DNA of 64,000 nt from Erpobdella octoculata (taxonomy: Eukaryota > Annelida > Clitellata > Hirudinida > Erpobdellidae): the NCBI GenBank assembly GCA_963978895.1, contig OZ022242.1, positions 24,469,663 to 24,533,662 on the forward strand, written 5' to 3'. Positions within the stretch are counted from its first letter, which is position 1, and each line of letters starts with the position of its first letter. Below, piece after piece: positions 22,601 through 33,517 of the stretch. Made by a program: the position numbers and the translations under genes. The notes below the pieces were generated by a model. The model did no database searches. It was not told the DNA's origin and was given only the letters and a program-made list of their open reading frames with translations.

Positions 22601-22942
22601 ATCTGGTTGTAGATAAAGGAGTCGCTAATGTTGACATCGCTTTTTCAGTTATGTTATGTTTATTGATGAGACTCTGTAAAAATTTTAAAAATCTCAGTAT
22701 TAGTGGCAATGCAATATAAAAATAATTTGCAACATGGTAATTTAAAAGTAAAATAAGTACCCTTATCTACTATACGTAGGTTTTTAGAAAAAGTAATTTT
22801 TATATATAAAGGTAATTCATTATTAAAATATTTAAACATAAAAATTAAAGCCTGATAGATAAAATTTGGTCCAATTTCAACAATTGTCTTTAGTTAAAAA
22901 ATGCGGAAACAGAAGCAAAACGGGGTGCCACGAAGATGACTT
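22601..22942. other. no feature recognised
   Basis: AT-rich sequence between the satellite and the LINE fragment; possibly the LINE 3' UTR. Confidence 0.35.
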
Positions 22943-23579
22943 TTAGACACCGTTTCTGCAAAGTTGATAATTGTTTTCTTGCTTTCTTGGATGTTGGGCA
23001 CCATATGATATTACAATTTTTAAAGTATGGATAAATAAAAGTGTAGTAAAGTAAATAGTAAGTAAAGTAGAGTTGCTTAATAGATGAAAAGACTTATAGA
23101 AAACACCAATATTGCGAGAAACCTTTTTACATACACTACTTATATGATCATCCCATCTAAGAAATTCATTGATATACACTCCTAAAAACTTAGTGGAAGA
23201 TACATTAATTATCTAAGAGTTTTCAATAAAAAGTTCTATAGAGGTTGCTGGCATGGGCATAGGACGATTTTTGGAATGCTATGAAGTTTGGTTTTGCTGC
23301 ATTTAGTGATAGTTTATTACTTCTGAACCATTCCGAAACTAATTTCAGTTCGGTTTTGGTTTTACTAATTAGGTCTTTAAGATTCTTATCTGCTGCTAGT
23401 GCATCAGTGTCATCTGCAAATAAAAAGAAGTTAAAAAATTTTGTCGAATGGACAATATTATTAATATAAAGGATAAACAAAAGAGGACCTAATATTGAGC
23501 CCTGTGGTACTCCACAAGTTATTTTATTTAGGGTTGAGCACCTGCGTTTATAGTAAACATTTTGTTTTTTATTAAACAA
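22943..23579 (-). pseudogene. LINE reverse transcriptase fragment
   Basis: Minus strand shows KITCGVPQGSILGPLLF (motif B), FLFADDTDAL (motif C) and LVSEWFRSNKLSLN, then in another frame LRWDDHISSVCKKVSRNIG, the thumb. Style is Jockey/CR1-like. It is truncated on both sides by the PLE and by unannotated sequence. Confidence 0.82.
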
Positions 23580-23582
23580 ATA

Positions 23583-24230
23583 ACTCTCTTCAATCTACTA
23601 CTGATTTTGTCGGACGCATGAAAACTTATGGTAAAAATTAGACGCTGAAAGTCTATTTACGAAAGTCCCGGTCAACGACACTATCGATATCATCATCGAT
23701 TGTGTTTTCAAACATAAATCACTGAAGCCTCCTTCGATTATGTACTCTCAACACTCCACTTCTTCATATTAATGGTGACCTTTACATCCAAACAGATGGA
23801 GTCGCTATGGGTTCACCTCTCGGGCCAATGTTTGCTGAGTTTTATAAGAGTTACGTCGAAAACAAAGTTTTCACTTCAATAAAGCCACCAAAATTATATT
23901 CAAGATACGAGGACAATATTTTCGTTCTATGTCACAATATGTCAGAAGCTGAGAACATAAAATTTCAACTTCAGATAAATTCAGTTTTGAACTTCACAAT
24001 CGAGATTAGTAGCTTTGACAAGCAGCTATTCTAAACCAAATTTTGGTGCCAACTCTCTTAGTGGCGACAGTTACTGTCCCGATCAATATAAGACGAGCGT
24101 AATATTTGGCTACCTGAACAGAGCTCTTAACTACTCTTCAACTCATGTAGATTTCGATAAACAATTAACAAGAATAAAAACTTTTCTAATCAATAACAAT
24201 TATTCAAATAGAATAGTCGATAATCGATAA
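23583..24230 (+). pseudogene. PLE-B reverse transcriptase (broken)
   Basis: Resumes at RT motif A in decayed frames, then [20 protein letters not shown] (motif B) and YSRYEDNIFVL, where motif C should be YVDD: the second catalytic Asp is Asn. The linker reads GDSYCPDQYKTSVIFGYLNRA. At least three frames are used. It probably belongs to the same copy as 17966-18880. Confidence 0.82.
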
Positions 24231-24323
24231 TGCTATTTGGAAATTTATAGATAAAAACTTCTCAATTCTCGACAAAATGACGACTCGGCTAAGACATCAT
24301 TATCACTCTTTTACAAAACTCAA

Positions 24324-24854
24324 ATGCATCAAGACTATAAAAAAAATGAAAAAGCAATAAAGAAAATAATCTACAACAACGTGCATGTTGCAGACCCATC
24401 TTCACATGACTTGAAATTACATGTCCATCGCAACAGTTGTAGAACTCCTAACCTCGTGTTAAAAAATAATCCAAATAACAGTTGCAAACTTCAGAAAAAC
24501 AATGTTGTGTATATGTTCACGTGTCCTTACAAACACGACCATCCAGCGACATATATAGGACATACTGGCAGAACTCTTTCTCGATTATTAGCCATGCACA
24601 CACAGGGCGGAAGCCTCTTTGCTCACCTTACGACAGTTCACCATCAAAAACCTAATAAAAAACTGCTTGGTGATAACACTGAAGTTATTGCCTCTGATAC
24701 AGACCTTAACCGATTGAAGATCAAAGAAGATTTGTTGATCTTGAGACACCGCCCCACGATCAATGTTCAGTCTGACCGTCAGACTGATCATATTGTGTCA
24801 GATAACACAACGTTCAACTCTCTAACAAACAAATCATCTCTTCCGATAACATGA
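24324..24854 (+). pseudogene. PLE-B linker and GIY-YIG nuclease
   Basis: Continues PLE-B with MHQDYKKNEKAIKKIIYNNV, then VVYMFTCPYKHDHPATYIGHTGRTLSRLLAMH (given here in two parts: Cys-Pro-x-x-H and YIGHTGRTL), then DLNRLKIKEDLLILRHRPTIN. This is the PLE endonuclease; the Arg after RTL and the His are kept. It ends early compared with the tail seen in other PLEs. Confidence 0.85.
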
Positions 24855-25130
24855 GTGGCAACTCGACGACAAATTTACCTGCTTCTGTAACATGAAATCG
24901 GCGTACAACTGATGTACAAAACAATACTCGTGATGGATCCGTAGACTCTCATGCCTCGGATCTACTACTTACAAAATTCAGTTGTTGTATCTCTCGTGGT
25001 GACAGACCCGTCACCTTCTCTACAATAGTCTGATGTAGATGATCATGTCTTAATGATGGCTCTAGACGGCACAGAATTGTCCCTCGTTTCTTGCGTCTCT
25101 GTCGGCGGTGACAGTGTATTACCTAGATTT

Positions 25131-25383
25131 TGTAGTCACTATGGGTGACTACGTAATTTAATTTTGGAGAATAACAACCTAACGACAGTTTCAAGACGGT
25201 TTGATATATATTTATTAAACTTACAATACAGACTACAATAAACAACGACAACAGACAAGAGAGACGATTCTTCAACAATGGCGACACAATCGAGAGACAA
25301 AGGTAAAAAGGTGAAAGGTTGCCACTAACTAGCGCGAGCTAAGGAGCGCTCACTTGTAACAACCGGTGTGTGTGTACACTACA
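25131..25383. repeat. possible solo LTR
   Basis: Segment of 253 bp beginning TGTAGTCAC and ending CACTACA, with an AATAAA-like string, inside the PLE-B variable region. The terminal inverted TGTAGT/ACTACA is LTR-like, but the flanking five bases (GATTT, ATATT) do not form a clean TSD. Confidence 0.35.
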
Positions 25384-25743
25384 ATATTTTTGAGCGCTGG
25401 CGACCAAAGGTGCCTCACTTTCGTTCATGCTTTTGGATCGCGCGGTCGGCTTGATTCCGGAAGAAAATTCAATCTTCATGAAATGGCCCGCTGTGCTTCA
25501 GGTCGGGACGCTACATATGGAGATGGCGAAGCACCGTTTGGCAATGACGTAGTTTTTCCCACCAGCTTCATCTCGTCTTCGGTCGATGGTGCTGTAGGCA
25601 CCTTCGGAGAAAGCAATCTTTTATCGTTATCTCATGGCTTTCTCGGCGTTGAAAACAATACTTTGGACTGTGTAATGCTCAGTGGTGCGAATACTTACTA
25701 CTTTACTTACAGTGATAATATCAATAATCGGCGACGGCGCTAA
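25384..25743 (+). pseudogene. PLE-B C-terminal variable region and tail
   Basis: Reads Ser/Gly/Asp-rich sequence ending FTYSDNINNRRRR-stop, corresponding to the (N)ITVRR(K)R tails of the other PLE copies. Together with the GIY-YIG piece it shows the same extended C terminus. Confidence 0.65.
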
Positions 25744-26198
25744 TTGGTGTCCGGCCGTGTACAATAACTTTGTCTTACTTTATGTTACTGCCAATACTTT
25801 TGTGCCCGTCCTTGTCGTTCTTTGTGTTGTTTATAAAAGTCGTACAACGCTGCTCAGTATAGTTACGTTTTGCACCTATCGAGTGTTTAAAGTGTTTTAG
25901 CTTGCCTTTCCTGTGTTTTATTTATTTATTTGGTTCTAAAATATTGGAAACAAATTTCATTGATTTTGTCGTGTCACTTTTCGTCGGATTTTAATTTCAA
26001 AGCGAGTTTCGTTTTTTGTAGCTGATTTCTGTGGTTTCAACTTAAGTTTCAATGTGTTTCATCTATCAATAGCCGTAATAATTTATTAAGTGAAAGTCTA
26101 TTCAGCATAGCTCTTATTAAATTTCTCTGTCTAAACATAAGTATTTCTGATTTTTAACTCTTTCAACTTTTATAATATTTAATTTATTGTTTTAACAT

Positions 26199-26246
26199 AG
26201 GGTTCTGAAGATGGCTTTATATAGCTGAAACTGGCCAGTTAATCCT
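26199..26246 (+). ncRNA. hammerhead-like ribozyme motif of PLE-B
   Basis: Stem I AGGGTT/AATCCT (one G-U), core CTGAAGA, extra T, stem II GGCT/AGCT, GAA, palindrome ACTGGCCAGT as stem III, then T at the cleavage position. All helices can form. It lies about 450 bp after the PLE-B stop codon. Confidence 0.7.
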
Positions 26247-26269
26247 GATTGTTTTATTATTTATCTATT

Positions 26270-26360
26270 TTTTAACCAATAATTTTTTCAATTACATCTC
26301 TCGTCATTTCAAATGGTTGAAAAGGCTTTAGAAAAGTTTTTCTCCAGCAGCTAAAAATTA
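26270..26360 (+). mobile_element. PLE-B 3' terminal repeat fragment
   Basis: TTTTTTCAATTACATCTCTCGTC (26282 on) repeats the start of PLE-B at 17966, with ATTTCAAATGG. It marks the right-hand terminal repeat; similarity fades near 26345 before the FNRACL motif. Confidence 0.72.
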
Positions 26361-26655
26361 GAAATAGATTATGTAAATTACCTGGTCGGGCTCTAGCGGA
26401 GAATCGGAAATGCTATAATAGATCGAGACTAACGACAAATTTCGTAAATTGGCGGATAGTGATATTAACTGGATATTTAATGTTATTAGATACGTAGCTA
26501 AATATAATTTAATTAAAATTAAATAATTTTGATTTAAATTGAATATTTATTTAAATACATAAAGTAAAAAATTTGTTGTCCGTGCGGCCGCAATAAACAT
26601 GCTCCGTCGTTTCTTAAAAATTGCAATTAATTCGGAAGCGTATTAGTAATATATT

Positions 26656-26922
26656 TTGAATAAAACTAATAAAATAAAACTAAAGATCATTAATATTAAT
26701 AATATTAACAATTCTCGTTTTAGTTTCAAAGTTTATTGCGACTCTCTGAAACGATCTTGCCAGGAACCGATTGCATCGGCGAGCTTCAGCAGAAATACCT
26801 GTAAAACGACGAAACCGAAAGACACCCTCATACTACAAAAACATTCAGACATTCATCCGAATGAATTAGGCCGAAAAATCATCAACAGCATCAACGACGT
26901 CGAAGTAAAGAACAATCGCTAA
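26656..26922 (+). CDS. hypothetical ORF, 88 codons
   Basis: Very Asn/Ile/Lys-rich N terminus, then SFKVYCDSLKRSCQ and HPNELGRKIINSIND. No family recognised. It lies in AT-rich sequence after the PLE-B end (26361-26655 shows nothing recognisable). Could be chance; a second ORF follows three bases after its stop in another frame. Confidence 0.25.
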   Translation: MNKTNKIKLKIININNINNSRFSFKVYCDSLKRSCQEPIASASFSRNTCKTTKPKDTLILQKHSDIHPNELGRKIINSINDVEVKNNR

Positions 26923-26924
26923 AT

Positions 26925-27242
26925 TTGAAACGACGCCATGAATACAGGTTCTACGTCTTAAACAAATTATCTTCATTAATTAGATCCAGCATATATAACT
27001 GTTATTTAATCTCTAATAATATAATTCGATCCTGTCTCAAAAAAACAAGTTTAATAAGAATGTTTAAAAGAAATAACCTAAAGAACTATTTCTTCCCAAA
27101 CCAATCAATTCTGCTAACAAATTCACCAAAAAATTGTCAAAGTATATCGAAAAAAGTAAATATATTAAAAGAAAAGTTAATAAAACAAAATAAAAAAAGA
27201 AAATTAATATTACAACAATCTTTATTTAAAAGAAAATATTAG
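26925..27242 (+). CDS. hypothetical ORF, 105 codons
   Basis: Basic, Lys/Asn/Ile-rich, ending LILQQSLFKRKY. No domain recognised. Adjacent to the previous ORF; composition follows the local AT bias, so it may not be real. Confidence 0.25.
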   Translation: MKRRHEYRFYVLNKLSSLIRSSIYNCYLISNNIIRSCLKKTSLIRMFKRNNLKNYFFPNQSILLTNSPKNCQSISKKVNILKEKLIKQNKKRKLILQQSLFKRKY

Positions 27243-27294
27243 AAAAAATATTAGGAAAATAAATGAGTAGTTCCTGACGCTTAAAATAAATTCG

Positions 27295-27365
27295 ACCAAT
27301 CACAAAGCCCGAAACAACTGTCTCGTCCAATCAAATTCCTCCTTTCAAACAAGTCAACCAATCAG
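27295..27365 (+). promoter_or_regulatory. cluster of three CCAAT motifs
   Basis: GACCAATCAC, GTCCAATCAA and AACCAATCAG occur within about 65 bp, roughly 285 bp before the LINE ORF1 start. They could be NF-Y-type elements of the LINE internal promoter; inferred from motif and position. Confidence 0.45.
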
Positions 27366-27643
27366 AGAACTCGACGTGTAATAAGACCTTCGTCTTGCTC
27401 AACTCGCCATCTTGGTTGCCATTTTGATTAAACGTTCGCTCTGCAATTTAAATATCTCAAAATTTCTGTTTTTGTTTTTGATTTCATTTATTGTAATAAT
27501 AAATATAACATTTAAAAATAAATTAATCATTTCATTTAAATTAATAATAATTTGTCTTATTAAGTTGTTGTTGTTGCGATAGCTCAAGTGCTTTTTCTTT
27601 TGCTAATCCTATTACAATTCTTAGCTGATAAGGCGTGTGAGCG

Positions 27644-28484
27644 ATGTTTAGTCTCATTTTAACAAAGGTACTTCAAGTGCCCACTGAATATTTTAATATG
27701 ACAGTCGTAGAAGCTTATACTAAAACAATAAAAAAGATTTTAACCCTAGCGGATGATGAAGCTAATACGAAAACTGCATCTATTAATGATACAGGGAGTG
27801 AACAAAGTTCAAGAGCAGCACTTGACGATCTTTTGAAAGAGGTAGATGTTGTAGAGAAAATGGGTTCAAAAAGGTCTATATTGTCATTATTTAAATTAGT
27901 TAATATTGCGGTTGAAATTATATCAAACCAAGACGAAAAAATTCGTGTTTTACAAACAAAACTAGCCCTACAAGAAAACCAAATTGCTGTTGTACAAGAA
28001 AAGTTGGATGGTCCTAACATCTCTCACAAAACCAAATATGAGACACCATCTTACGCAGCAGTTGCTGCTAAAGGTTTATCTGTTACTGGAAGGGTGGTGC
28101 TCAAAATGTTAAAGTTAGAGAATAAAAAGAACAACATTATTATCCGAGGTGTAAAGGAATCCAAAAAACGTGACCAAAAAGAAAGAAAAAAAAGAAGATA
28201 TGGCGGCCATTTTAAAAATCTTAGAAATTAGGGACACCGGAATAAATATTGACGAAATCAAACCAATGATTGAATACTCTACAAGACTTGGGAAAAGTAA
28301 TCCCGAATTTGATCACAGACCAATTCTGGTCAAACTCAAAAACAAATCACTAAGAGAAAAACTGCTAGAAGCAAAAGGTAACACCAAGCAAGGAGAGTTT
28401 AATATTATGAATGGAACAAAGTATAGGGTAGAACCAGACTTAACGAGTGAGCAAAGACAATTTTACAAACAAATGTGGGTTGAG
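27644..28484 (+). pseudogene. LINE-B ORF1, N-terminal and middle
   Basis: Residues about 80-125 form a coiled coil (SNQDEKIRVLQTKLALQENQ), then NKKNNIIIRGVKESKK, and after a frameshift in an A-rich run near 28180, KPMIEYSTRLGKSN, RPILVKLKNKSLREKLL, and LTSEQRQFYKQMWVE. This is a LINE ORF1 RRM-containing chaperone. The frame breaks at the TSD by insertion of G1. Confidence 0.82.
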
Positions 28485-28741
28485 TGTAAACGTAGAGGAA
28501 TATGCTTTCTAGCGATTCGTAACGTTAAAGTCGAAGTTATTTATAACACAATATTTCTCAAATTTATTTTAACTTTATTATTCTTCGTTGAATATAATCT
28601 TTTACTTGACTCAAAACTGAATTATCTCACTTTGTAGAATTTCGCACGGTTCTAACAAATCTTTTGATAATTCCAATTTCTCTACAAAACCACCTTACTT
28701 TTTTAATGAAGACCCCAAAAAGGAAAAAGACCAGTAACAAT

Positions 28742-28775
<34 letters not shown>

Positions 28776-28780
28776 CACAT

Positions 28781-28889
<109 letters not shown>

Positions 28890-28967
28890 CACACATACAT
28901 ATACATATACTCGTACATTCCATACATATATATATTCAGACAAATAACAATTATACATATATACATA

Positions 28968-30647
28968 CTAGAAGTGCCCGTAGCGGCTTCGCTCGTATGA
29001 AATTAGAGAATTTGAACTGTGCATACATAGTAGAGTACTGCACGGATCAATATTTTAGGTCTCGGCTCGGTCCGTCGACAACTTGGCCCAGCCCGTTTCA
29101 AAAACCGAAATTCCTGGCCCGGCACGGCCCGTCTAATATGGGCCCGGCCCGTTTTTAAAGGCCTAGAAGTTCTATATACTTGATGAAAAACTTCGGCCCG
29201 TCCCACCATGATTTAAGGTTTGGGCAGGGCCGTATGAAGACCCTAAAATAACGGCTTGGCCCGTCCGTCCGGTGATAAACTGAACTCATCTACTTCTAAC
29301 CCGCACAAAACCTCAAAATACTAATTTTCACATCTGTAGCACTTACAGTTTTTGAGTAGCAGTTATTTTAAAATCAAATAACCCTTTTTCCACTTCACAT
29401 TTGAGGTCCTGGAAACCAAATTTTCAAAAAATGGTGAAACACGTATATCATTATTTTTAGAGTAGAAACTAAATACTAATTTTACTTTTGTAGCATTTAC
29501 GGTTTTTGAGTAGCAGTTACTTTGAAAACCAAGTAACCCTATTTTCCACCCCATATTTGAAGTCCTGGAAACCAAATTTTCAAAAAATGGTAAAACACGT
29601 ATATCATTATTTCTGGAGTAGAAACCAAATACTAATTTTTACTCGTGTAGCATCTACAGTTTTCGAGTAGTTGTTACATTAAAAACCAAATAACCTTATT
29701 TTCCACCCCACATTTGAGGTCCTGGAAACCAAATTTTAAAAAATGGTAAAACACCTATATCTTTTTTTGAGTAGATACTAAGCATTAATTTTTACATCTG
29801 TGGCAATTACAGTTGTTGAGTAGCAGTTACTTTAAAAAACAAATAACCCTATTTTCCACCCCACATTTGAAGTCTTGGAAACCAAATTTTCAAAAAATTG
29901 TGAAACCCGTATATCATTATTTTTAGAGTAGAAACTAAATACTAATTTTTACTTTTGTAGCATTAACAGTTTTTGAGTAGAAGCTACTTTAAAAACCAAA
30001 TAACCCAATTTTCCAACCGACATTTGAGGTCCGGGAAACCGAATTTGTAAAAAATGGTGAAACATGTATATCTTTATTTTTAGAAAAAAAAACTAAATAA
30101 TAATTTTTACATCTGTTGTATTTACTGTTTTTGAGTAGCAGCTACTATAAAAGACAATTAGCCCTTTTATCCACCCCACATTTGAAGTCCTGGAAACCAA
30201 ATTTTCAAAAAATGCTAAAACACATATTTCATTATTTTTGGAGTAGAAACTAAATACTAATTTTTACTCCTGTAGCATTAAAAGTTTTTGAGTAGAAGCT
30301 ACTTTAAAAACCAAATATCCCAATTTTCCAACCCACATTTGAGGTCCGGGAAACCGAATTTTCAAAAAATGGTGAAACACGTATCTTTTTATTTAAAAAA
30401 AAAAATCTATGTACCAAATTTCAAAATCTCCTAATTTTTGGTTTTCGAGATATACATTGTTTTAGAAAAAATTTTGTTTTCCAGTTTTTTCCCCTCAGGA
30501 GCAAAACTTTCAAAAATCCTTTCTTAGCGGATGTTTACGCTATAAAAGTAATATAAGTTCCAAATTTCACGTTCCTAGGATGAGGCCTTCGAGCTCGGCG
30601 TTGATTATCAGTCAGTCAGTCAGGACATGTTCTTTTATATATATAGA
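28968..30647 (-). mobile_element. non-autonomous Helitron in the G1 LTR
   Basis: Minus strand begins TCTATATATATAAAAGAACATG (ending at 30647 on the plus strand) and ends GAGCGAAGCCGCTACGGGCAC (given in part), TTCTAG at 28968: TC...CTAG termini with a small AGCG/CGCT hairpin, inserted between A and T. No gene. About seven ~157-bp tandem repeats fill 29330-30400; a Gly/Pro-codon-rich block (GGCCCGTC strings) lies at 29030-29290. Confidence 0.82.
29330..30400. repeat. ~157-bp tandem repeats, about seven units
   Basis: TTTTGAGTAGCAGTTAC (with variants GAAGCTAC) recurs at about 29350, 29505, 29660, 29815, 29970, 30130 and 30285, each followed by CACATTTGAGGTCCTGGAAACC. Related units occur reversed at 56960-57176 in another Helitron. 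Confidence 0.85.
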
Positions 30648-30666
30648 TATATATACATATATATAT

Positions 30667-32115
30667 TAGGGTTGCACCGGACTTGGGTTTTTCAAATCCG
30701 GCCAGGGCCGGTTCTGGCCGGATTCATAATTCAAAATCCGGCCGGGGCCGGAGCCGGTCTTGTCATTTTTTATTATTCATTATTCATCTTTTTGTTCAAT
30801 TGCATGTTATCTTTAAAAACCAACGTAGTAACCAACAGACAATATCAGCTTTATTTCAAATAAACACTAAACAAAAAATAGTAAACAGTATCAATTTTAT
30901 TTCAAATGATAAATTAATAAAACAGCAGTGTTCAAATTAAATTAGAGAAGCGTTGCATTTTAGAAATATTAATTTTTCAGCATTTTCCTTATATAGCTTC
31001 CGAGCGTGCTATTCTGTTGCAGTAATCGGAAGATCACACGCGCTTTAATTTAAAAAAAACTCTCCATCCTAGGGAGCTGTAAAAAGCGCATAGTAGCCCC
31101 TCGGGAAAAGATGGAAGCCTCATATTTTATAATTATTTACAACAAGAAAGGTTCAACAGTCTCCATTAGGAACATTAAATGTAACCCTTCGACATGGAAG
31201 TCTAGATATAACATGCTATATCTAAATTTCCATGCCCTTCGAGAACAATGTGAACCAGGTGTGTCCACGTCTACTAGATCAATAGCGGCTTCAAACACTC
31301 TAGGGAGACTTCTGGTCCACGAATGTGGGCGTGGATTCAAAATCCCACTTTTGACACCATTGATAATTTTCTATAGTCAAATAACTTACAGGAATTAAAG
31401 GTTATCCCGCCTTATTGGTATACATGAGATAAACAGCACATGATTGACAGTCACGTGCATCCAATGAGTCACAAGCAATAGATTAGTATTCAAGACTAGT
31501 AATCAACGTTGATAAAATTTATTTAACAAGTGCCAAGTAACGAGGCAAGAATAAACCAGCACAACCTATAACCAATCGGAAGATCACACGCGATTTAAAC
31601 AAAAGAACTCTCCATGGAAGGTTGTGTACAAAGCGACATATGCTTTAACGGGAAGATTGCTGAGTTGTAAGATAGAAAGCAAACTGAAATTATGAAGGAC
31701 GTTCAATATACTTTAAAAACATTGATAATAGAACAATTATTAAACAGACTATGATTAGTTATTCCAAAAAAACATAAGGAATGAGATTATAATATAATAA
31801 ATTCCTACATTATATATATATATAGAATAAGTATATCTGTCCTGCCCATGAATTTCCACTAGATGAAATAAGCTATAGCAGGAGCGCTCAAACCGTTCGA
31901 TTAACAAATATAAACATAGAACAATAAGCGCTAAAGCTGGCAGTTTTGAAATACTTTTGAGTTAAAAGTTTTCACTGAAATAAATAAATAAATACGTTAA
32001 ATCCGGCTCCAAATCCGGCCATCAAATCCGGCCGGAGCCGGATTTGACCGGATTCGGAAAAATGGCCGGTTTTCGGCCGGGGCCGGAGCCGGGGCCGGTT
32101 TTCGGTGCAACCCTA
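30667..32115. mobile_element. non-autonomous hAT-like element
   Basis: Terminal inverted repeats TAGGGTTGCACCG and CGGTGCAACCCTA; 8-bp flanks ATATATAT on both sides fit the hAT TSD length, although the site is low-complexity. GC-rich CCGGCC-type arrays lie inside both ends. No transposase. Contains direct repeats (AATCGGAAGATCACACGCG at about 31024 and 31575) and a tRNA-like fragment. Confidence 0.8.
31295..31361 (+). pseudogene. tRNA-Leu-like 3' half with encoded CCA
   Basis: TTCTGGTCCACGAATGTGGG, CGTGGATTCAAAATCCCAC and TTTTGACACCA resemble the variable arm, T arm and acceptor end of tRNA-Leu, including CCA. The T loop is altered (TTCAAAA) and the 5' half is unrecognisable. CCA in DNA suggests a reverse-transcribed tRNA or SINE piece. 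Confidence 0.5.
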
Positions 32116-32326
32116 ATATATATACACATACATATACGCATTAATTCATATATATATATACATTCAAACATACGCACATTCAATGTCACAAGAGCACAAA
32201 TATACATACATACATATATATACACACATACATACATACCTACATACATATACACATGCATACATACATACAATAAAATAAACAAATGTCACGAAAATAC
32301 GTAAGATGAACCATCTTCATCTTACA

Positions 32327-33484
32327 TATCCCCCGTCTTCGAAAAAAGGAACGCGTCAGCGTTTCTGATTACATCGTCACTCTCTTTACGACTAAGAAAG
32401 TCAGCACCGATGTTTTCCTTGCCTTTGATGTGGTTTACTTTAAACTTATTCTCAATCTCTGTTTCTCTGCGTGTTGTGTCAACAGGGCGGGCGTCTCCGA
32501 AGATTACCGAATTCAACTTTCCATCTTTCCCCACCCCTCCATGTTGGCCTCTAGGCAGAAGATTGAGCCTTGGTCTTTTTTTGGCGGATTCAAAGCTTGA
32601 ACTTTTGCCTCAAATTTATTTCCCAACTTTGAAGTGGCACACGTGTTTCTTATCTTGTTCTGATACAGATCCGAGTTAGCCGACGTTTTTCTATAATTTG
32701 CCCGATCGTAGTTAAAAGCGGATTTCTGTGGTTTCTGACCAAAGCGTTTTCCTGCAGCCATTGCATCCAAACCTCTTACTCCTTCAAAATTTCCCAGCAC
32801 GAGATCGCAGAGTATGTTTTTCATGCACACAATCTCTCTGGTTCCTCTGAACCAGTCTGTTTTGATATTTACCACTGCTGTTGGAGCTACCCGAACTGTG
32901 CCGTCGATCAAAACACAGGGTCTTGTTCTTCCGGTCATCTGACGCGGGTGCACTAATGATTCCTTTACCATTATGGCAGTACAGCCATTGTCCCTCAAAA
33001 CTTTTACCGGTTTTCTGTTCACAAACCCTCTGGTTAAATTAAACTTTTCTCCTGAGTGAAAACAACCATCCGCTATTACCGGTGAAAAGCAGCCACATTT
33101 TAATTGGAGCTCATTCAGTTTACCTTCCTTCACCATGACCGCGCATGCATTCACTACTCCAGAATCTTTGCATGGTGGTGTCAAGTTGGCCTCTCTACGC
33201 GCTTGGCACATGACTGGAGTTGCTTGAGTGCCTTGACTGTAGTCTCTCGCCAAATGTCCAGCTTGATGACAATCCTTTGCCATATGGCCCAGCTTATTGC
33301 AATTGTAACAGTGTGGTCCAACCATTCCCGAGTCAATGTCTGGTTGACTACGATTTCCGCTAATCCTGCTTATGTTTTCGACTTTTGCCAAGCTTTTGAC
33401 TGGGTGAGCTTGATTGTACTTGTTGACCCAGCAACTTAACTCATTGACGTCACCGCTTTCTTTCTCCAACAAATATTCAGCCAT
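32327..33484 (-). pseudogene. G1 Gag zinc knuckle, protease and chimeric tail
   Basis: From 33484: continuation of Gag (EYLLEKESGDVNEL), CCHC knuckle CYNCNKLGHMAKDC, then aspartic-protease-like VLRDNGCTAIMVKESLV with GLDAMAAG. Active site is DNG, not DTG/DSG. Next comes the segment shared with the LINE-type ORF1 region at 4.97-5.3 kb (TSANSDLYQ, LNPPKKDQGS, IFGDARPVDTTRR), and in another frame HIKGKENIGADFLSR, the end of Gypsy RNase H. Palm RT and integrase are missing. Confidence 0.82.
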
Positions 33485-33517
33485 TCCCGACGGACACTTT
33501 CCAAAGAACTGCTCTTT

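Noticed and set aside
25131..25383. Certain solo LTR
   Set aside because: Inverted termini are LTR-like, but flanks GATTT and ATATT do not match as a TSD; kept only as a low-confidence feature.
29330..30400. CRISPR-like array
   Set aside because: Repeats are 157 bp, adjacent and without unique spacers, inside a eukaryotic Helitron.
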